Of a stretch of DNA of 64,000 nt, positions 62,558-64,000 are shown piece after piece. Both the position numbers and the translations under genes were made by a program. The DNA lies in NCBI GenBank assembly GCA_002435955.1, contig DIWZ01000040.1, forward strand, positions 124,732 to 188,731, written 5' to 3'. The stretch comes from Pelobacter sp. UBA6093 (GTDB lineage Bacteria > Desulfobacterota > Desulfuromonadia > Desulfuromonadales > Syntrophotaleaceae). The notes below the pieces were generated by a model. That model was given only the letters and a program-made list of their open reading frames with translations, was not told the DNA's origin and searched no databases. Positions within the stretch are counted from its first letter, which is position 1, and every line of letters begins with the position of its first letter.

Positions 62558-64000
62558 TTATTTCGAAAAAACAACATTCGGCAGGACCAGGTTTTTTTGC
62601 CCGTCGGAAAGCGACAACGAATAGTATCCGGTCTTGGTCAAAGGGGGAATGTAAAGGTCCAGGCGCTCCGAGCTATGCCGCTCGATTCGAGGGACTTTAA
62701 AGGGCAGTGGCACGGCCACCACTCCCCCCATATTTGTCGTTGCAAACAGTTCGTCACCAATCACCACCATGCCTTTTGCTTTTATATTGACGCCCAAGGC
62801 ACCTACCATCAGCAACCTGTCGGGATCCTGACAATTCACCATCTGCAAGCCGCTCCGGAGATCGTCCACGTACACCTGCTCTCCGGATACTACCAACGCT
62901 ACAGCATTCCCAAAGGTGCTGAGCGAACCAACCATAAGGGGTGCATCCGCCCGGGTCAAATCATAAACCTGAATGCCGGCACGGCCGTTGGCAACGTAAA
63001 GCTGTTGCCCGGCCACCGACAACGATGTCGAGCAGGCAAAAGGCTGCAGATAATCCGGAACCTCAATTTTGCCGACGATCATCGCTTGATTCGGTTGGCG
63101 AATGTCCGCGACAAAGGTGCCGGAAGTACCGCAGGACAGATAGGCGTAGCCGTCTTTAACGGCGATATCCAGCAAAGGTTTCGGTACGGACAGCGAACCC
63201 AGCAGTTTCATTTTTTCAGCGGGTTTGGCATCAATAATATGCAGATTACCGCTCAAACCAGCCACATAGATTTTCTGCTGATGGTAAACCACCCTTTTCA
63301 AATTTCCTTCCAGGTGGATCGTATCTGCAATCCGGCCACGATCCCGTCCCAGCACGAGAGCGTGCAGACCACCCAAACCATCGGCAACAAATACCTGCTC
63401 TCCGCCGACCACCACATCCACGGCCTTGCCGGGGGTATCGACGGAATAGACCAGTCTAAGACGATCAGGGGCATTGGCAAGGATTTGCAAGCCGGCCCTT
63501 CCTCCAGCTACGAGGATCCGGTCGTCTTTGACAGCAAGACCCTGGGCAAGGCCGGGTGGATTCAGCGCCTTGGGCGTCGCCAGTCGGGGGAGACATTCCA
63601 TCCCGAGGATCTCCACCCCACGTTTACCATCGGCTACCATCACATACTGATTGATGGCGGTCACATCCCATGCCACTCCCGGGGTGGTAATAACGCCAAG
63701 AAAACGAAGACTTTTATCGCCATCGGGGACAAAAATCTGTACGCCGCCGTGATCTGCGGCTACCCACAAACGGCCGTTGAACCATTTGGCGCTACGTGCA
63801 CTGCCCAAGGTAGGAACGCCGGTCAGAAGTCTCGGGCGGGAGGGATGTTCCACTGCAATAATCTGAATGCCGCCTGTGCGGTCGGCAACATAGGCCTTAT
63901 GTCCTGACACGGTTACGCTGGTGGCCTCTCCCGGAGTATCAACCGTTGCGATCAGGCGCGGCTGGCCTTGCCTGCTGCAGTGGATAACCTGCATGCCGGC
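62558..64000 (-). CDS. LVIVD-repeat beta-propeller protein (5' end outside window)
   Basis: The frame remains open through base 64000, and the residues at the edge (AGMQVI) look like the end of another repeat, so this is the C-terminal part. About ten tandem repeats of roughly 40 residues are visible, each of the form VxVxGxxxYVADxxGGIQII...P.LLG, the LVIVD pattern of propeller-like surface proteins. The last 60 residues form a beta-rich non-repeat tail. It probably acts outside the cytoplasm in adhesion or as a scaffold; the role is unknown. It converges on the TonB receptor gene. Confidence 0.82.
   Translation of the reverse strand, partial: AGMQVIHCSRQGQPRLIATVDTPGEATSVTVSGHKAYVADRTGGIQIIAVEHPSRPRLLTGVPTLGSARSAKWFNGRLWVAADHGGVQIFVPDGDKSLRFLGVITTPGVAWDVTAINQYVMVADGKRGVEILGMECLPRLATPKALNPPGLAQGLAVKDDRILVAGGRAGLQILANAPDRLRLVYSVDTPGKAVDVVVGGEQVFVADGLGGLHALVLGRDRGRIADTIHLEGNLKRVVYHQQKIYVAGLSGNLHIIDAKPAEKMKLLGSLSVPKPLLDIAVKDGYAYLSCGTSGTFVADIRQPNQAMIVGKIEVPDYLQPFACSTSLSVAGQQLYVANGRAGIQVYDLTRADAPLMVGSLSTFGNAVALVVSGEQVYVDDLRSGLQMVNCQDPDRLLMVGALGVNIKAKGMVVIGDELFATTNMGGVVAVPLPFKVPRIERHSSERLDLYIPPLTKTGYYSLSLSDGQKNLVLPNVVFSK

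Noticed and set aside
62597..63907. A 436-codon plus-strand frame antisense to the LVIVD-repeat gene
   Set aside because: The minus-strand frame shows clear tandem repeats and continues past the edge. The antisense translation is histidine- and glutamine-rich noise mirroring the repeats.
1..64000. CRISPR array, tRNA or rRNA genes, prophage or complete insertion sequence
   Set aside because: By eye I found no regularly spaced repeats, no tRNA-like cloverleaf with CCA-type ends, no rRNA sequence and no transposase, integrase or phage gene. A tRNA scan would be decisive for missed tRNAs.

Overview
This window comes from a Gram-negative, anaerobe-like member of the Desulfuromonadales/deltaproteobacterial branch, most like Pelobacter (Syntrophotalea) or Geobacter. 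The Gram-negative assignment rests on a full set of Kdo and LPS-export genes and a TonB-dependent receptor. The deltaproteobacterial assignment rests on a leucine T-box leader in a Gram-negative chromosome, an ArsR-methyltransferase gene beside ahcY, and the linkage of the rpoN block to RapZ and a mannose-type PTS. The species call is inference from gene order and protein flavour. The region is almost entirely core chromosome, tightly packed and mostly on the minus strand. No tRNA, rRNA, CRISPR array, prophage or intact insertion sequence was seen.

Layout. 1-3.0 kb: the end of an aminotransferase, an M23 peptidase and a thioredoxin-like protein. 3.1-10.3 kb: recJ, the Sec accessory genes secF-secD-yajC and the queuosine genes tgt-queA. 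10.3-13.0 kb: a repeat, a DUF2065 gene and a YgiQ radical-SAM gene. 13.1-18.4 kb: argC, rpsI-rplM, truA, asd and leuB. 18.5-27.4 kb: branched-chain amino acid genes leuD-leuC-leuA under a T-box leader, then psd, ilvH-ilvB and ilvD; ilvC is not here. 27.7-36.2 kb: a DUF465 gene, tsaB-rseP-dxr-cdsA-uppS, then frr-pyrH-tsf-rpsB. 36.5-38.8 kb (plus strand): lptF-lptG. 38.9-44.6 kb: the SAM cycle (ahcY, a SahR-like regulator, metK) with a glycine-zipper lipoprotein and a glycosyltransferase between. 44.7-59.6 kb: one long minus-strand block running kdsB-pyrG-kdsA-kdsD-kdsC-lptC-lptA-lptB-rpoN-hpf-ptsN-rapZ-PTS EIIA/B/C/D-HPr-EI. 59.9-64 kb: a TonB receptor facing a large LVIVD-repeat protein cut by the window edge.

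How the genes work together. LPS is served from three places: Kdo synthesis (kdsA-D), the transport bridge and ATPase (lptA, lptB, lptC) and, far away, the permeases (lptF, lptG). The rpoN block joins sigma-54, ribosome hibernation and PTS signalling. Leucine synthesis is split: leuACD answer to the T-box, while leuB sits behind a terminator and has its own promoter.

The least ordinary things are a small dispersed repeat family with terminal inverted repeats (a 166-bp copy, a 237-bp copy with a 71-bp extra segment, an internally deleted copy and an end fragment); the leucine T-box; an apparent ATT start codon for cdsA; a G9 run near the start of secD; and a candidate operator palindrome in front of the SahR-like gene. 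I did not find a convincing wholly new multi-gene system.
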